DNA of 64,000 nucleotides from Paralvinella palmiformis (lineage: Eukaryota; Annelida; Polychaeta; Terebellida; Alvinellidae), in contig JAODUP010001127.1 in the NCBI GenBank assembly GCA_025642065.1, forward strand, positions 1-64,000. Direction: 5' to 3'. The position numbers and the translations under genes were made by a program. The notes beneath the pieces are model-generated. The model did no database searches, was not told the DNA's origin, and saw only the letters and a program-made list of their open reading frames with translations. Positions 21,001-35,200 of the stretch are shown here, one piece after another; the stretch's first letter is position 1; every line of letters begins with the position of its first letter.

Positions 21001-24000
21001 GTGTCATATCCTATATGGGGAACAATATTTTCAAAACAAAAGGACAATTTTTTTATTTCTGCATAATTATCGTTGTTGGCCATTTTAGTTAACACAGGTT
21101 ATAAATTTATTTATAACCTGTGTTATTTTTATTATGTTTCTAGTTATTTTAGATTTAGACAATTGTCATATTATCAAATATCTAATTTATGCCACAAAAT
21201 ATTCTTTTCTTTATAAAGTACATTTCAGTAGACTTTAAGCATAAAACATTAAAAATTAACCAAAATTCACAGCTAGCGATATATATGAACTATTTAACAT
21301 TACATTAGATGCTGAGGAAGTAAAGGACACTAACTTGATCATAGGCAAAAGGAGCAATATTAGCAGCTGTTTCTGGAGATTCGATCTCTTCTACCTTCTT
21401 TTGTCCTGGCCATTCCTGATGAACCATGTAATCTGGTAACATGAACATATGATCTCTGCAAAATAATGATCAAATTAACTTAAAGAAACCCATAATATAG
21501 AAACATGAGCAAGTAAAGGAACCTATAGATAGTCAATGTTAACTACTTATTAACAACAGTAAACTATAACTTGTGACAAGGCTGTTTTTATGTAAATAAA
21601 CAAATATGTACCACAAATGATGGCTATAAGACAAACTGAAATTTATAATATCAATACAAAGAATATCAAAATTATATAATGTATGCATAAATGCTACCAG
21701 TGATTAAGCTATCAACAGCATACCATGAAATGCATTCTTCATTCACATATAATTTTAATTATACATCAAGCAAAGCAGTGATAACTTGAAGATATTAACC
21801 AACAAGGTCTTAATAATCAAAATTAGTTTGTTAAATAAATACCATAAAATAATCTTTGCCAAATATCATGTTTTAATTAAATCTTTATTGTGTGTAATTT
21901 CAACTGGTAATTAACTATTGGCAAAGATACTACCTAAGAGCCCATTTTGTGAGAGTTCATGAGCTAAATCTCACTAGATTAAATCATTTAAAAGTTTTAT
22001 GCTGATCATTCTTTTTCCCATGTGAATGCATAAATGAAACCGATGCTAGGCAAAGTGCTCCTTTCCTCACTCAATCACAAATTGAAGATTGTTTTTTTTT
22101 CCAGGATCGTTATATTTAAGTAGATACAAGATTGTCACAAGTCTCCTAAAAATTTCTTCCCAAAATAATTCACAGAAAATCCATAATAAAAATGTATGGT
22201 AGAACACAAACCACAAAATTTTCCTAACGTAATTCAGAACAAGACCAAGAATTTAACATTGTCCATCCTTTGCTAAAATTAAATAGCCCCAAAACATGGT
22301 TAGCCATACAAAATGTCATAACAATGTTACTTACTCAGCTGGTTGTTTGGGTTCCTCTTCAGCTAATATATCATCATGATAATACCAATCACATCTGGGA
22401 TAACCTTTGGCCTTCTCTGCTGGTGGCTTGGGAGACCTAGGAAAAATATAGACATGATGGCTTCATAGATAAAGGAGATCTTCGACACATAGAAACAATA
22501 TTTGTCATTGGTTACATATTTTGCCTAGGTATAAAATACAACACGATGGTGAAGTAATACAATGCTTCACTGACAACTTCAATCTAATCCACACAATGAT
22601 AACGAGCTCTACATAATTATATAAAACAATCTAAATATGTGCAATACAGTTTTTAGCATTTGATCGTATTTAGATTCTCCTGATTTAGACAGTGTAAGTT
22701 GCCTATAATTCTTACATATATCTCAGAAGGTCAGGTCTGCCTCCCTGCTTAGCAAGTTTAATGTAAGGACTGTCCGTATCTTTAATCCACATCTTGTTTC
22801 TATTCTCCTCTGGTCCTTCATCGGGTAGGTTGCTTAGGCCAGGTATCTGTGATGGCGGTGGGGGAATTACTTGCTCCCTGTTGGCCATCTTGGCAGGAGC
22901 ATGATAAAACCACCCTAAAATAAACCAGATAGTATCTGAACTGGCTGATTGTGATAACAGATCCATGGAGACACACCCTGATATATATAAACTGAAGAAT
23001 CATACATAAACACAGCATATGAAAGCATAACATGCAACATATTAGATCCTATTTTACAATAGCTGCCTCTAACTACATCCATCTTCTTCCAATGCGATCA
23101 AGAATATCAAAATAATGAAATTACTTTCTTTCCCATAGAAATATAATATTGGAAAATATCTTGGGGTGTTAAACATATCTAGTGGGGGTTGTAACTGGTA
23201 GTGGAACAGTGTCATTCATTTAGGTTGGGCTAAGTCTAACTTCAATTGATATGCCATATGAAATAATTTGTACATAACTATCACATCTTATTAAGGATAT
23301 AGGCTTATGGTATGACATGAATTCCCAACTATATATGTCCACACACACAAGGCATCCAGCCTCATCTATGACTCTATGTTCATTATAAACAATGTTTATA
23401 TTGTTTTATCCATTACAAATTGGATAAGTTATTTACTAATAAAAAGGCAATCTTTGCAAAGCAACTGATTCTCTTAGGTGGCCTTTATAGCTATATACCA
23501 GTAATCAATTAGTGAATCCCGTGATCAACAGTTCCATGACACCCACATTTCCAGGGCAAGAAGTTTGTTGATCGATAGTTGTCATCCATTATGTCTTTTA
23601 AGAATTTTTCGTTTATAAAATCAAGATGAAATTAAAAGACACCAGTTAGTTCATATTTATTGTAATAGTTTGGTGAAAATTAATCGTTATTTATTGAATA
23701 ATGATGGATTAATAGGCAGGAAAGTGATGATTTTGTTCCTACTCTGGCTCTTATTGGGTTGAATCCTACAGTGTTGTGTGTCAAGGATCACCAAAACATC
23801 TTTCCTTCAGCTGGTAGGAAATATGACGTGCATGTAAGTTGATTTTTTAGGAGGGAGAAGGGAGTTATCTGAACTACCTCGACTTAACTGCAAGTATTTA
23901 TTGTACAATTATTTTCAATATGAGGACTAAATCCTACTCTAATTTTTTTAAAGTGCATATGAGTATATAAAGCATGAAAAATATATTAATGCTTGTCAAA

Positions 24001-26334
24001 TTAAAAAATGGCAAATCTAAATTTGGATTTTGTACCACTTGGGGTTTATTCCCAAAATAGCATCCATGGAAGAAATATGCCAACCCTGATATATACGAGT
24101 GTGATTTAGAATTGTGTAAATGTGAACAGAGGGAGCTATTTATAGCTGGTAACCAGAAATGTAAAAATTGCTGTTTTACAGTACTTCTGTGCACAAGGTA
24201 GGCTAAATGGGCTGAACAACCTCCAAAGGTAATGAACCAAAGTGAAAGATTAAACAGCCTTCTGACATAGCCCAGCCAGGGTTTGAATCCAGGTGCTACA
24301 GAACTGTGGCCAACCATGCTACCAGTTGGGCCATGGAGGTCAGGGCTGGGTTTTATCAGTGTGTAAACAAGTTTAATCCCCTCTGGCAGTTTAAACAGGT
24401 GATAAAACATGAAAAACTATATTAATGATATTTCTTTCAAAATTATAGTGCAACTTCTCTTTTCCTGTTTATTGTCAATACTACAATGGTCTGATATATA
24501 ACCACACTGACATAATTATATTAAAATACACTTAGTGGGTGGGACCAGCTAACGGTATTCTGTCATTGGTGGAGATTAGGGTTGGTAGGTTTCTCCACAA
24601 TAAAGTAAAAACCACGGTTATTACCTAGTTTTTCCCAATAGAAGTACTTCTGCCATGGCAGAAAGGGGAGAAACTAAATTTGATGGAAATATCCATGATA
24701 ATACTCGATTAATAGAGATTAATATGAAAATAGAACAGTTTGCAAACCAATATAAACATATAACAAAGTTATTTAATTGTGAATCTTGTAAAAAAAACTT
24801 CTGCACATGCCACTTACTTACTGATAGTCAATAACTCATTATGTTAATATTCAAAAGATTGTGAGATTATTTAATCATTAATTTCAGGTATCTATAATGT
24901 GATATATTCACATGTCATTATAATGACTGATTTGTTATGCAACGCTTTCAAATTTCCAATGAACTTCATGTATAGGGAGTGTGGTCATGTGTCTAATCAT
25001 GCTTGGCCACTCTTAGCAACAACATGTAGTCTGAACTATGTATCACTGTGAAGAGATACAGCTGTTCCATATAGTAATAGTGTTTGAATGGTGTGTGATT
25101 AGAACTAAAATGATCTAATTGTCATTACAGCATTGCATCTTCATTCAAGCTCTGCTTTCATTGAGATGATTTTCTCAAACTTTGGTGTGATCCAGACAAA
25201 ATTATGGAACAGATTAGGAACACAGAAAGCAGCGAAGCTTGGCAACATGCTACAGGGAGCTTCGAGGTGCAACTGATTTGGACTGGTGATTATGCTGTGA
25301 AATTCTGAACAATAAGCAAGTTCATGGGTCTATACCACATACATGTATACTGTACATGCAATATCACCAACATTCAATAAATGATTCATAATTAAAAAAA
25401 TCTGCATGGCATTTACATTAAAAACTACCCCCTGTGTAAACCATGTTTAAACCTAAAATTGGGGGCTTAATCCAATCCAGTTTTAAAAGGGATTTAATCA
25501 GGGTGGGTGTTTAAACTTGCCAACTCTGATGGAGGTGCCCAGCTGGAACCTAGAAAATAATGTACATAATGTTGTTCAGCTAGCTAGGGTGTTTACAGTG
25601 AGTTCAGATGGTCTAGCAGAATGTGAATTATCTGGCATTTGGTGTCAATAGTTCAATTCTCCAAAAAGAATGAAACATTACTAAATCTTAGTTTCATGGC
25701 CTACAACATCATACTGATGGATGTCTAAATGGAGTGAAGCTGCCATCTTAGACAAGTTAAGTAGACCAAGGAATGTAGTAAAAGGTGGATGTAATTTACT
25801 GTAATTCAATGTATTGTTAATGGGCACTTCTAGGATTTTCTTGTGAAAAACCCTTATTTCTTCAGTTTCAATCTTAAAGTTAAACTATTTAAGAAGGAAT
25901 TTTTTATATTTTTAAATATGTCTATTATAGACCATATCATATGTTAAATATCTTCTAATAACATAAAACGACCGTATACGTTATGGTGATAACCCGTGGA
26001 CTACTATGTCAGCTCCATATTTCCACAAACAGTGAATGAGTGATGCACTGTTCTGATACGAGTTGTGGGGAGGAGCTAATTTCAGCCACTCAACACTTCA
26101 TACTTACAAATCACAGACACATCACATAGTATGACAATTAGCAGACTATAGTATAGATGAAAAATACTGGAAAGGGGTTATTAAGTCTAAAGCCCTTTGA
26201 TTGTGTATGACGCACGCAAAGTTGCCGCGTTTATTAACTTGATCAGTTCATGATGTTGAACGGTTAGGTTGAATAGTTAGAACTTAGAAGAGCACTGACT
26301 TACCGGTCTCTGAAGCTTTCTTGGTAGTTGCCAT
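18056..26334 (-). CDS. C7orf57-like protein, 358 aa
   Basis: Nine minus-strand exons join in phase: 26304-26334, 22716-22914, 22335-22436, 21335-21455, 20724-20917, 19574-19724, 19099-19187, 18597-18662, 18056-18179. The 358-residue product is hydrophilic, with no signal peptide or membrane segment. Conserved blocks I recall from vertebrate C7orf57 are GWFYHAP, SQIPGLSNL, WIKDTDSPYIKLAKQGG followed by RPDLL, and LPDYMVHQE. A second WYYH block occurs in exon 3. The middle is charged and rich in Lys and Gln (exons 5-6), and the C-terminus is basic with Ser-rich and Arg-rich stretches. The family has no established biochemical role, so none is given. Exon 1 codes for only ten residues and is separated by a 3.4-kb intron. 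The gene converges on the acyl-CoA ligase gene. Confidence 0.88.
19310..19425 (-). repeat. SINE fragment
   Basis: Diverged member of the SINE family in intron 6 of the C7orf57-like gene: 'aatatggtgaagtgaaaggt', then a decayed B-box region and 'ttagaccactcctggagaca' at the head end. Confidence 0.55.
20047..20073. repeat. (TA)n microsatellite
   Basis: Short TA array in intron 5 of the C7orf57-like gene. Confidence 0.8.
20275..20405 (+). repeat. CR1/L2-type LINE 3' tail
   Basis: Matches the 3' end of the LINE at 11985-13082: a GGACTATGAGTTTGCCCAACCC-like segment, CCTGTACTTGGTGCGCCACA, 'gagctcggttctttttttt', and an ATTATTATTA tail. It is 5'-truncated, in an intron of the C7orf57-like gene. Confidence 0.7.
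24160..24342 (-). mobile_element. tRNA-derived SINE
   Basis: Same family as 15525-15711, in intron 1 of the C7orf57-like gene. The minus-strand head is CCTCCATGGCCCAACTGGTA with a B-box-like GATTCAAACCC. The body includes TCACTTTGGTTCATTACC and GCCCATTTAGCCTACC. A 158-codon minus-strand open frame (23934-24410) overlaps it by chance. Confidence 0.8.
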
Positions 26335-27375
26335 GCTCCTTAATTAGTTAATGTAATTAATTTGGTAAATTCTTCCTTTCCAGTTCATTTGCTCAGAACA
26401 GTCTAATGTACATCCACCTGGCAAGTAAAACAGAAAATGTCGGAATGGAACAACAAGACTGAGTCGGGCTACATGAATTGACAGGAAGTTGGCGCTGTGT
26501 ATATAGTTACCATGAAAACGGCATCGAAGGCGAGGCTGACTGCGTCGCTTGTCACAAACAGTCGCCAGGTGGCAGTTCAATAAGCCGTATTAATTAAGTC
26601 AATCTAATTACTATAAGCCGTGCACCACCACTAAGCTAGATCAGATGTCCGAACACGCGCGTACGCCATCTTTACTAATCAGCATGCCGTATAATATAGG
26701 CGGCGGTAAGTGCATTTCACCATTCCCACCGAGAAAGATACGACTGCATGATCACGATGATGAATTAATTACGATTATGAAAAACCTAATATTAATTAAG
26801 AGACGTCGATCCTACCAAAGACTATTAATATATACATCGATTCCACCGTGGAATTAATTAATATCTTTAAAAGTTTGTGTACATACAAGAGAGAGAAAGA
26901 GGGAGAGAGAGAGAGAGAGAGAGAAGGGGGAAGGTTGAGAATGATCATGCACGCTTTATAATCATAATGACATGATAGTTATTCTAACCAGGTTTACTAT
27001 AATGAGGTAGAACTATTGGAGATAGGACTACGCGCGTAGCTAATCGATTTATTTCGGCGATATTCATCCTGGCAAAACTACATCATGCATGTGTGTGTGC
27101 TCGTTTGATGTTCTACCAATTTGTGTCAGGTTAATGGCGCTGCATTAAATATTATAACTAAACTGCCACGCAAATGGTCATACTTTATATGAACATGCAG
27201 TCAATAGAGACACGCATACATAGAAAGAGGAAGATATGTTGCAGATACAGCTTAATAATTACATTGTTAAAAACTTTATAATGCTAATTAACACTATAAT
27301 TAATATATACGAATGAAGATAACGCAAAATCTGGGCTAAATATATTAAATTATATAAAATTTGATTTTCATCAAA

Positions 27376-27376
<1 letters not shown>

Positions 27377-27428
<52 letters not shown>
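27377..27428. repeat. (TA)n(GA)n microsatellite
   Basis: About 17 TA repeats followed directly by about 9 GA repeats. Confidence 0.9.
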
Positions 27429-29559
27429 ATTAATATTAGAGTCCACAGATAATCTGATATATAGTATATTTAATGAGGTACATTTCACAGTAGATAACAT
27501 CCAATAATTATAGCACATAATATTTACCATCCAGTGCTTTTGTTTAGTTCATGTCGATTTATGCAAATATTAGGCCACATATGAATTAAAGAATCATGTG
27601 AAACTAAATACATTTTGTTGATGGATAATTTTACTGGTGTCGGATCTTGGCGTGTTCCGATAAGCGCAATTGAACCTCCAGGCTAGGATCCGTATCCTAT
27701 CAAGATACTTGGTGTTTGTGGGAATTTTTATCGTAGAGAGCTGCCCCTCGGTCTTTGATGTACAAGCTATATATGAGCGCCGATGGCAAGAAAACAAATA
27801 GTTGAAGGATGCAAGGAAAACATATGGCTTTGTTTTCTGCAGCATTCGTCTAGTTATAAACTATAGGCGCCGCAGAGCTTCATTTAGGTGGGGGAAACTA
27901 GATTATATGCAGTTCAGATGAATTGATATAAGTTTGTCAGAAAGGAATCGTTCGTTCGTGTTTTAGCAGTGAGGAATAGGGTACTGGCATAGAAAATCTT
28001 GAATCGTGATTTCAACTGGACGTTTCATCAGTTATACCATGGGTATTGTCTCACTATAGTATCTGGTTGGCATTATAGTGTGTGTGCGTGAGAGAGAGAG
28101 AGAGAGAGAGAGAGAGATGTCCACTGCCGAATCCAATCAAATTTGAAACTTGAGTTACCCTTGGACGCTTTACACTGAAAACATAATTAAAACACGTTCT
28201 GGCTCATATAGCCCAAACGCATTTAATAAAGTCGCCTTAAAAATATATTGATATCATGACGTCCGAGGTGTTGGCTTGGTTAATTACCGAAACGATGTAC
28301 ACGTAAATATTATTTCCAAAAGAACGAAATGTGTATTTTTCATAATCCAGACATTCTTTTATATACACTGTAGAATGTCTACTTTGTTGAATTGGCTTAC
28401 GTCCTCATCTAACGCGTTATGACTAATTTGAATTTCGCATGAGTTCAGTGATGAAGTTTATTATTTGATCCTTATCGTTGATCAGTTGTCACGGCAACTA
28501 TACATCAAGTCACGGACGTTTTAGTATCTAGTACCTTGTCGGATACAGCAAGTCATCGTACAATTATTGGGCACGAGTTTGGACGTTATCAAGCTGAGCA
28601 ATGGCCTTCACCAATAAGACGAAAAGACCACTAATAGTTGGAGCCAATGGCACTAAAGTTCACAGTAAATTACTAAATAACGTTGTTTCAGATAATAAAA
28701 GTTATCCCAAGTCGTGATCTCAAAATATATAATCAAACCTTAACCCCGAAACAGAACCCCTGGCCTAACACACCTTCCTGAGATCATGACACATCTAATG
28801 AATGTCTAATTGGGTCTAACTGCTAGTAGCTTTGCTATGATGTCGGACAAGAATCCCAGAGTATACCAGCCATAACCTAGTCTAGATTTGATAAGACTGA
28901 AGTAGGAGTTGTTTGGGGATATCTGCGTAAATTCCGATGTGGGACTCTTATAGTACACTGTTTGCCGTATTTGTTTACAGTTCCGGTGATGTGGTGTTAT
29001 ATTTAGTGTAAGTATCCCATCAATGTCAAACTGGGGGTATGTTGTGATGGGAATATATCTGTCTATTGAATATATAAAATGATGACTCTGCATGGTTCCT
29101 GCTGGATGTGCTCACGATACAGCACTGTGTGGATGCACTAAAACGCACGTTCTTGGTCACCAATCATTTCTGGATGTTGCATCTATTTCTTTGGAAGACA
29201 GTATAATTGGTTGTCATTCTAATTACTTGGTGTAACAAAGATTCATCGGGAACAGAATTGCGTCGAATGTTACATGTTGTGGTAGGTTGAGGTTGCCGAT
29301 GAAAAGTAGACATAGAAACGAGCCTATGGCCGTATGCTGGGGTATGTCAGAATGAAGGCCTAGACGGTTTGAAATTGTGCAATCCATCATAATTTGGAAT
29401 CTCCGTATCAGTATAGTTCCCTTTAACCAGGATAGGTTTATTAGTGACATACACATGTCTATTATACTGTTACATTAAGTGATCTATGATAGGATACAAC
29501 CTTCCACGGTGTGCCAATTTATTAAGTGATTTAGACGTTGTTGTCATATGGCTATCAGC

Positions 29560-29650
29560 TTCGACAGTGTTTGTTTCTTGGCAATGTCATATCGGCATTA
29601 AAGTCGCCACCGAAAATGATGGCGGGCATGAATTCTCTACAAATATGAAT
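29560..29650 (-). mobile_element. LINE endonuclease remnant
   Basis: The minus strand encodes PAIIFGGDFNADM, matching the GGDFNA metal-binding motif of the apurinic-type endonuclease found in many non-LTR retrotransposons. Frames on both sides (down to about 28806) are open for 77-95 codons but carry no motif I can name, so only this core is claimed. Confidence 0.5.
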
Positions 29651-31404
29651 CGGTTTGTAGAAGCAGCCAACAGAGATATCCTTTTTAGTGTGTAAAGTTC
29701 TTTTTGAATCCGCACACGTTAACATTCCACTTTAAATATGTTTTAGTTCGTTTTCTCCCAGTAATATACTATTAAAGATATTTAAATGATAGTGTACTGT
29801 TTCCAGCAGAACTTTTCTCCCCTGTTACAGGGGATGAAGCCAATTATAGCCATTCATATACAAATATATCGAATTTTCCAAATTAAAATACAAATAACAA
29901 CATTTTCACATCCAAATACATTAACAAATATAACACTTCAAATGTAAATAAAAGTGCATGTTTATATAGGGTTCCATGTACTGAAATATGGCTATTTAAT
30001 ATCATTTAAAAAAGCTAAATACTGACAGAAATTAAGCAAATATTCATTAGGCCAAGTTTATGAAATTCATAAATTTCTATCTGCTAAATAGTCATTTTCA
30101 CAATTAAAATTGCTTAATATAATATAATATATCAAATCCGATTCATTTTACGAACAAATCCCTGAATCTTGTTGATAATATTTTGACAAACGAAATAAAT
30201 ATTGATAACAGTTATGTCACACTTATGATTGACCCCCCCCCCCCACACACACACAAGTATAAACAAGTTTTGGTCAAATGACAAAAGCACAACAGACATA
30301 ATATGTAATTGCGTTTTATGGAATTTCTTATTACAATTTGTGGTGATGTGTCTTTGGACAGTAAGTAAAGGGCGCAATGTAAATGTCGCATGGTAATAAT
30401 AATAATAACAATACTACTATTACTAATAATAATAATAATAATGTACAGTTATAGTAGAAATAATGTATCCTTCCCACATTAAAATAATGAACTATTGAAA
30501 TGTGACTGAAACAAGAGCACAGCTGATAATAATCCAGATAAATTAAGTGACTCAGAAGAAGAGAAACACAGAGCCGATCAGATAACTAGAAATATATTTG
30601 TCATATCGATAATTGGGTCATATTTATAGGCAGATATTTATAGGCAGTTTTAGTGTTGATCTACAACCGGAAACCACCAACCTTTCACCAGATAAGTGAA
30701 AAACGTTACTTTTGATTGTAAACCAAGAAGATAACAGTGTTTATGGAAGAGATGTTTATCAGAGTCATTCCTCACCACAATCCATCAGTTTGGAATTAAA
30801 TCTAAGACGTATACACGGACAGCGTAAATGTATTAGTAATATACATCGTCATGATCAGTGCGAGGTGGGAATATTTTAGTTAAATAACTTTTGTCAAGAT
30901 AGAGCTATAAATAACATAACTACGTAAATTTATTTGAATAAATATATATTTATCAAACAACTCCAAGCTAGTGTCACGCACGCACGCACACGCACGCACG
31001 CACGCACACATACAAACACAGGCACAAACATACACTAACTCATAAAACCCCTCGATCCACAAACTGCTTTCTGGGGGGTTACTGGCTGGTTCCCCGTTTG
31101 GCTAAATCCAAATACCTGGATCCTGGCTCTAACCTTCGCACTATCAATCCCTCCTCATATGCCACCTGACATTATATGCCACTGACACTCATCTCTGACT
31201 GACGCTGCTGTCGCTCGGTGTGTCTTGGCATCTTTTTAAGTAAACAGATAACAAAAACTATACCGAGTTGATGAAATACAGTCAATCAATCTGCTTCGTT
31301 TTGTTTTGTTTGAAATAAAATCGGGAAAAGAGTTTTAGTTGTGGCTGAAACATCCGGATAGCACCAACAGCTTAAATATTCTAGGGTCCATAGACGTGGT
31401 CGAT

Positions 31405-31505
31405 GATGATGATGATGACTGTACGTAATGAAGCGAAGTCAAAGATGAAACACCCTTCAGCTATGCCGACGCCGAGGTTCAAACTCAAATGGTAGTGACA
31501 TAGAC
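31405..31505 (-). repeat. SINE fragment
   Basis: Contains the GATGATGATG tail, 'aatgaagcgaagtcaaagat' and a B-box-like GAGGTTCAAACTC. The middle body and much of the head are missing or decayed. Confidence 0.55.
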
Positions 31506-31907
31506 GAGGTCGACACTTCTGTAGCCGAAATGTATATCTAACTCGTCAGTCACTCCGTCACCATCCTACCTTTATTGTTTATGCGGTATCGTTTTAAGAA
31601 AACGCTGACACATTTTAAGTCTTATCAGCAGCAACAGGTGCGCAAGCAAGATAAAATTCATACTTTAAAACAGACAAAAAAAATTAAAAAAAGAAAAAGA
31701 TTAAAAATGGCACACCTGAAATACACGCAAGTAGATATTAGAACAGGTTCGTTTTAATATTATGATATAATCGATGGGAATGTAATTAATATTGATATGC
31801 AACATCAGCGATTAGATATTATCTGACGATAACGTGTAATACAGTTGACTTACGGGGTGTGGGATGTAATCCGTTATCTACACACGTTATAGATTATAGG
31901 GATCGAG

Positions 31908-32250
31908 ATGGATAAGAGAACATTCCGCCGGATTTGCCGCAGATGTCGTCTTCCTATTCTTGTATTTTGTGGATTCTTGGCTGTCAATGTACTTTACCGA
32001 GAGCACATGGCCAATACAGACGGATATATTAGACGTACGATAAGTGACTGATAACACCAAAATACGTTTTAAATAGCTAGATTATTACACCACGGGTGGC
32101 GATACTTCGGCCAGGTGTGGACGATCAAGGTGTGGTAATTATGAGTTTTTCTTTGCAGGTGAGAGGTATGCCAAAACTGATGGTGGAGGGAACAAAAATG
32201 ACGAATTCGGAGACAGCACTGTAAAATACGATAAGGTAATAAGGTATCTG

Positions 32251-32295
<45 letters not shown>

Positions 32296-35200
32296 TGTGC
32301 ATGCGCGCGTGCGTGACCTGGGTATACACGTCTGATCGGTGAGGGCGATGTTTAGCTACCCACAACCACCACACAACCCCACACTCGCCCTGGACTCGCA
32401 CCAAATATATGCAAGTTCCCGTCGTTGTCCGGAGACTGTGAGCTTGTCCACACCCCGATTAATACCCGCAGTATCGGTGGAAAACCATCTCTAACACAAA
32501 ATCATATTTTATCAGGTTAATTCAGCCGCTATCAGTGTACTATTAGATTTCGGCGAAGGGGAATAGAAGTTACATTTCAAGGAACCAATAAAATGTTATG
32601 TAGTGTAACATAGCAATAGTAACTTATCAAGAAAACGAAAATATGTTAGGTAACAATTAAGTCGATGAGCACCAACGATAACAGGAAATTAACTCAGTGT
32701 AAACATAACATAGAATCCAATACATTATGTAATGCTACACTGTTGACACCATTGACCTAAAAGAAAACTAGATCGAACACGGCCGCCGATTTGATGGCAA
32801 ACAGGTCCCAACTTCCGGTCGTGGAAATAGGAACGCAGACTGGAAAAATCTGATTTATAAACGTGGTGAATTATTGTTGTATCGATGGTTGCATAAACCG
32901 TGTGCAAGGAAGTAATACAAACGGGATATCTTTTCATCGGTAAGTATAAGGATCACATTTAAAATAGCTGTTAAAGCGGGGTTTTTTGGCGGAAAATTAA
33001 AATTAACAGTTATTCTATTTAGCCCATTCAACAACCCCGGCCTATCTCTGGCGTTTGATCCCAATTAAACTAGATCTACGGACTTGCATAATACGACATT
33101 TACATATTTCATGGCATATAATAGGAGATAAATAATACAGATTGTCTGCACACACAACATTATAATGCATACATCACAATAAATGTCCGTATTCGTAGGT
33201 TCAAAACTCGAAGCGCAGCTGCTTCAACGTTGCTTTTTTCCCCTACCGGAAGTCAGAGCTGTTTGGTCATGACGGCCCAATCAAACACCACCGAGTGCTC
33301 GGTCTAGTTTTCTTTCAGGTCAATGGTTGCAGTGAAAATGTAACTGTTCTCTAGAATTGGCCAAACGAGAGTACTCCTACGCAGGGTTCTGGTCTGACAC
33401 AGAAACAGTTCGACGATGATAAACCACGGCTACTTCTCATATTGTCTTACCAGCGATGCGGATCTTCATTCTTCGGTGACGTCTTCGGCAGACACAAAGA
33501 TGCAATGTACATTTATGAACCTTTAGATGGCCTTTATAATTATATGTATGGCACTAAGCAAGGCTGGAATGTACCATCTGACATTACGAACTACGTCAAT
33601 GGAACGCCCAGGTTAGTAACAAACATTAATTTGTATTTGTGATATGCACCTTAAGATTGTGCTCGTACGTGACCTACTTCAGTATGACGTGAACGATTAC
33701 ATCGAAAACACCATCTGGATCCATCCAGTATACTTACCCAGTTTGTCTGTCAAGTAGTATTGTCGCTTACCACGCAGGTAAATACGAATATTATTTAGCA
33801 ATACCCAAAAGGTAGATGTATTATCTTCAATATATTAGCGTTCTACTAGCTACTTATTTTTGTAAGAATATTCGGTCACGTGGGTAGAGAATAAGAGCAT
33901 CAAACTTCTTATAGAATTTTCGCACACGCACACACACACACACACACACGCGCACGCACGCACGCACGCACACATATACATATAGACATATAGAGTACCT
34001 TACATGATCAAAGAATGCATGATTATAAAATTATACTAATTATTTGTAAATGTTATGTTCAAAAAGAAAATTTTAAGATAATAATTTATATTTAAATGTA
34101 CAACCAGAGAAACATAGTTATGACACATAATGTCTCTGTCACTTAGACATTATATCAACGTGCAGTGGTGTTTGATAGCTTAAAGCCCGGAATGTGGGTG
34201 CATCATAATTTTGTATTCAAAACACAGTCTGACTGGCAATCAACGGAGCTGAATAATCATTTAGGAAATTTGTTCCCAATAATTAGTCGATGTGATGATC
34301 CTGACAGCTGCCTACTGGGCGTTTTCCAGAAGTGATCCAGTAATTCATTTGAAATTCAATTCCGAAGAGCTCTACAATAATCTAAGCGTAATGTAATAAT
34401 TAGGTCTATATAAAGACTTATCCACTGACATCGCTTGGTAAAATGCAGCATCCAGGCTTCTAACACAAAGTGATGACGATATTGTTGCATCAACGAAACC
34501 CGATTAGAAAGTCTGATCGGCGCTGACAAGTTCCTTGCCGCGAAATGGACAATTTCCACGTTACCAAGTTGAGCTTCGGCATATTAAATTCAGTTTAGTT
34601 TCGAAGCGTCGGATATAATTATGCTGATCGGGAAGATAAAGGTGAGGATCATTAGGTTATATGTGATAAGCTAATCTATGGCGTTTGATGGTGTTTCTGG
34701 GCTGTTTGGTGTACATCACATACCCTTAAGGACCCGATGTCTGAACACTGAAATCCAAATAATGTTGGACCGAATGGTTGGCCAGCAAAAATTACTGTAC
34801 GTTGGTCCTTAGGACGATATGATGTCATCCATTCAGTGCCTCATCATGACCACCATCATCATCATCATCATCATCATCATCAGTGTATTATCAGCAGCAG
34901 CAGTAGCATCTCCGATGAATGCCTATCATAGTCGATTTTGGTGGTCTATTATGTGAAATACAGCCCGAGAGATTTAAAATACCAACGTGTCAACATATCT
35001 CTGATCAAATCAATAAAACTCGGTATAAGCAATTGGATGTGGTCTGCAAAAGGAATTTGGAATTCTTGTGTAATTTCTATAGTACAAATTTTCCCCAGCA
35101 CCTTTTGATGTTCCCGGAAAATAGATGTTCGCGGAAAATGCGATACGGGTTTTGTGTTTGTACACTTGATGTATTGTTATTTTGAAAATTTTCTCGCAAG

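Larger units (their letters stand above)
26335..31907. other. Intergenic between divergent genes
   Basis: About 5.6 kb between the C7orf57-like gene (-) and the sulfotransferase gene (+), so it includes both promoters. I see a GA microsatellite (26894-26925), TA/GA (27377-27428), TG/GA (28078-28115), a C run with CA (30236-30254), CACG repeats (about 30975-31010), a LINE endonuclease remnant (29560-29650) and a SINE fragment (31405-31505). No TATA box or initiator can be assigned with confidence. Confidence 0.5.

Noticed and set aside
23934..24410. 158-codon open frame on the minus strand
   Set aside because: It runs through a SINE and AT-rich flanks; its order of residues follows the repeat, and no conserved domain or splice sites support it.
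30132..31062. Cys/Val/Gly-rich minus-strand frames
   Set aside because: They are translations of CA, CACG and poly-C repeats.
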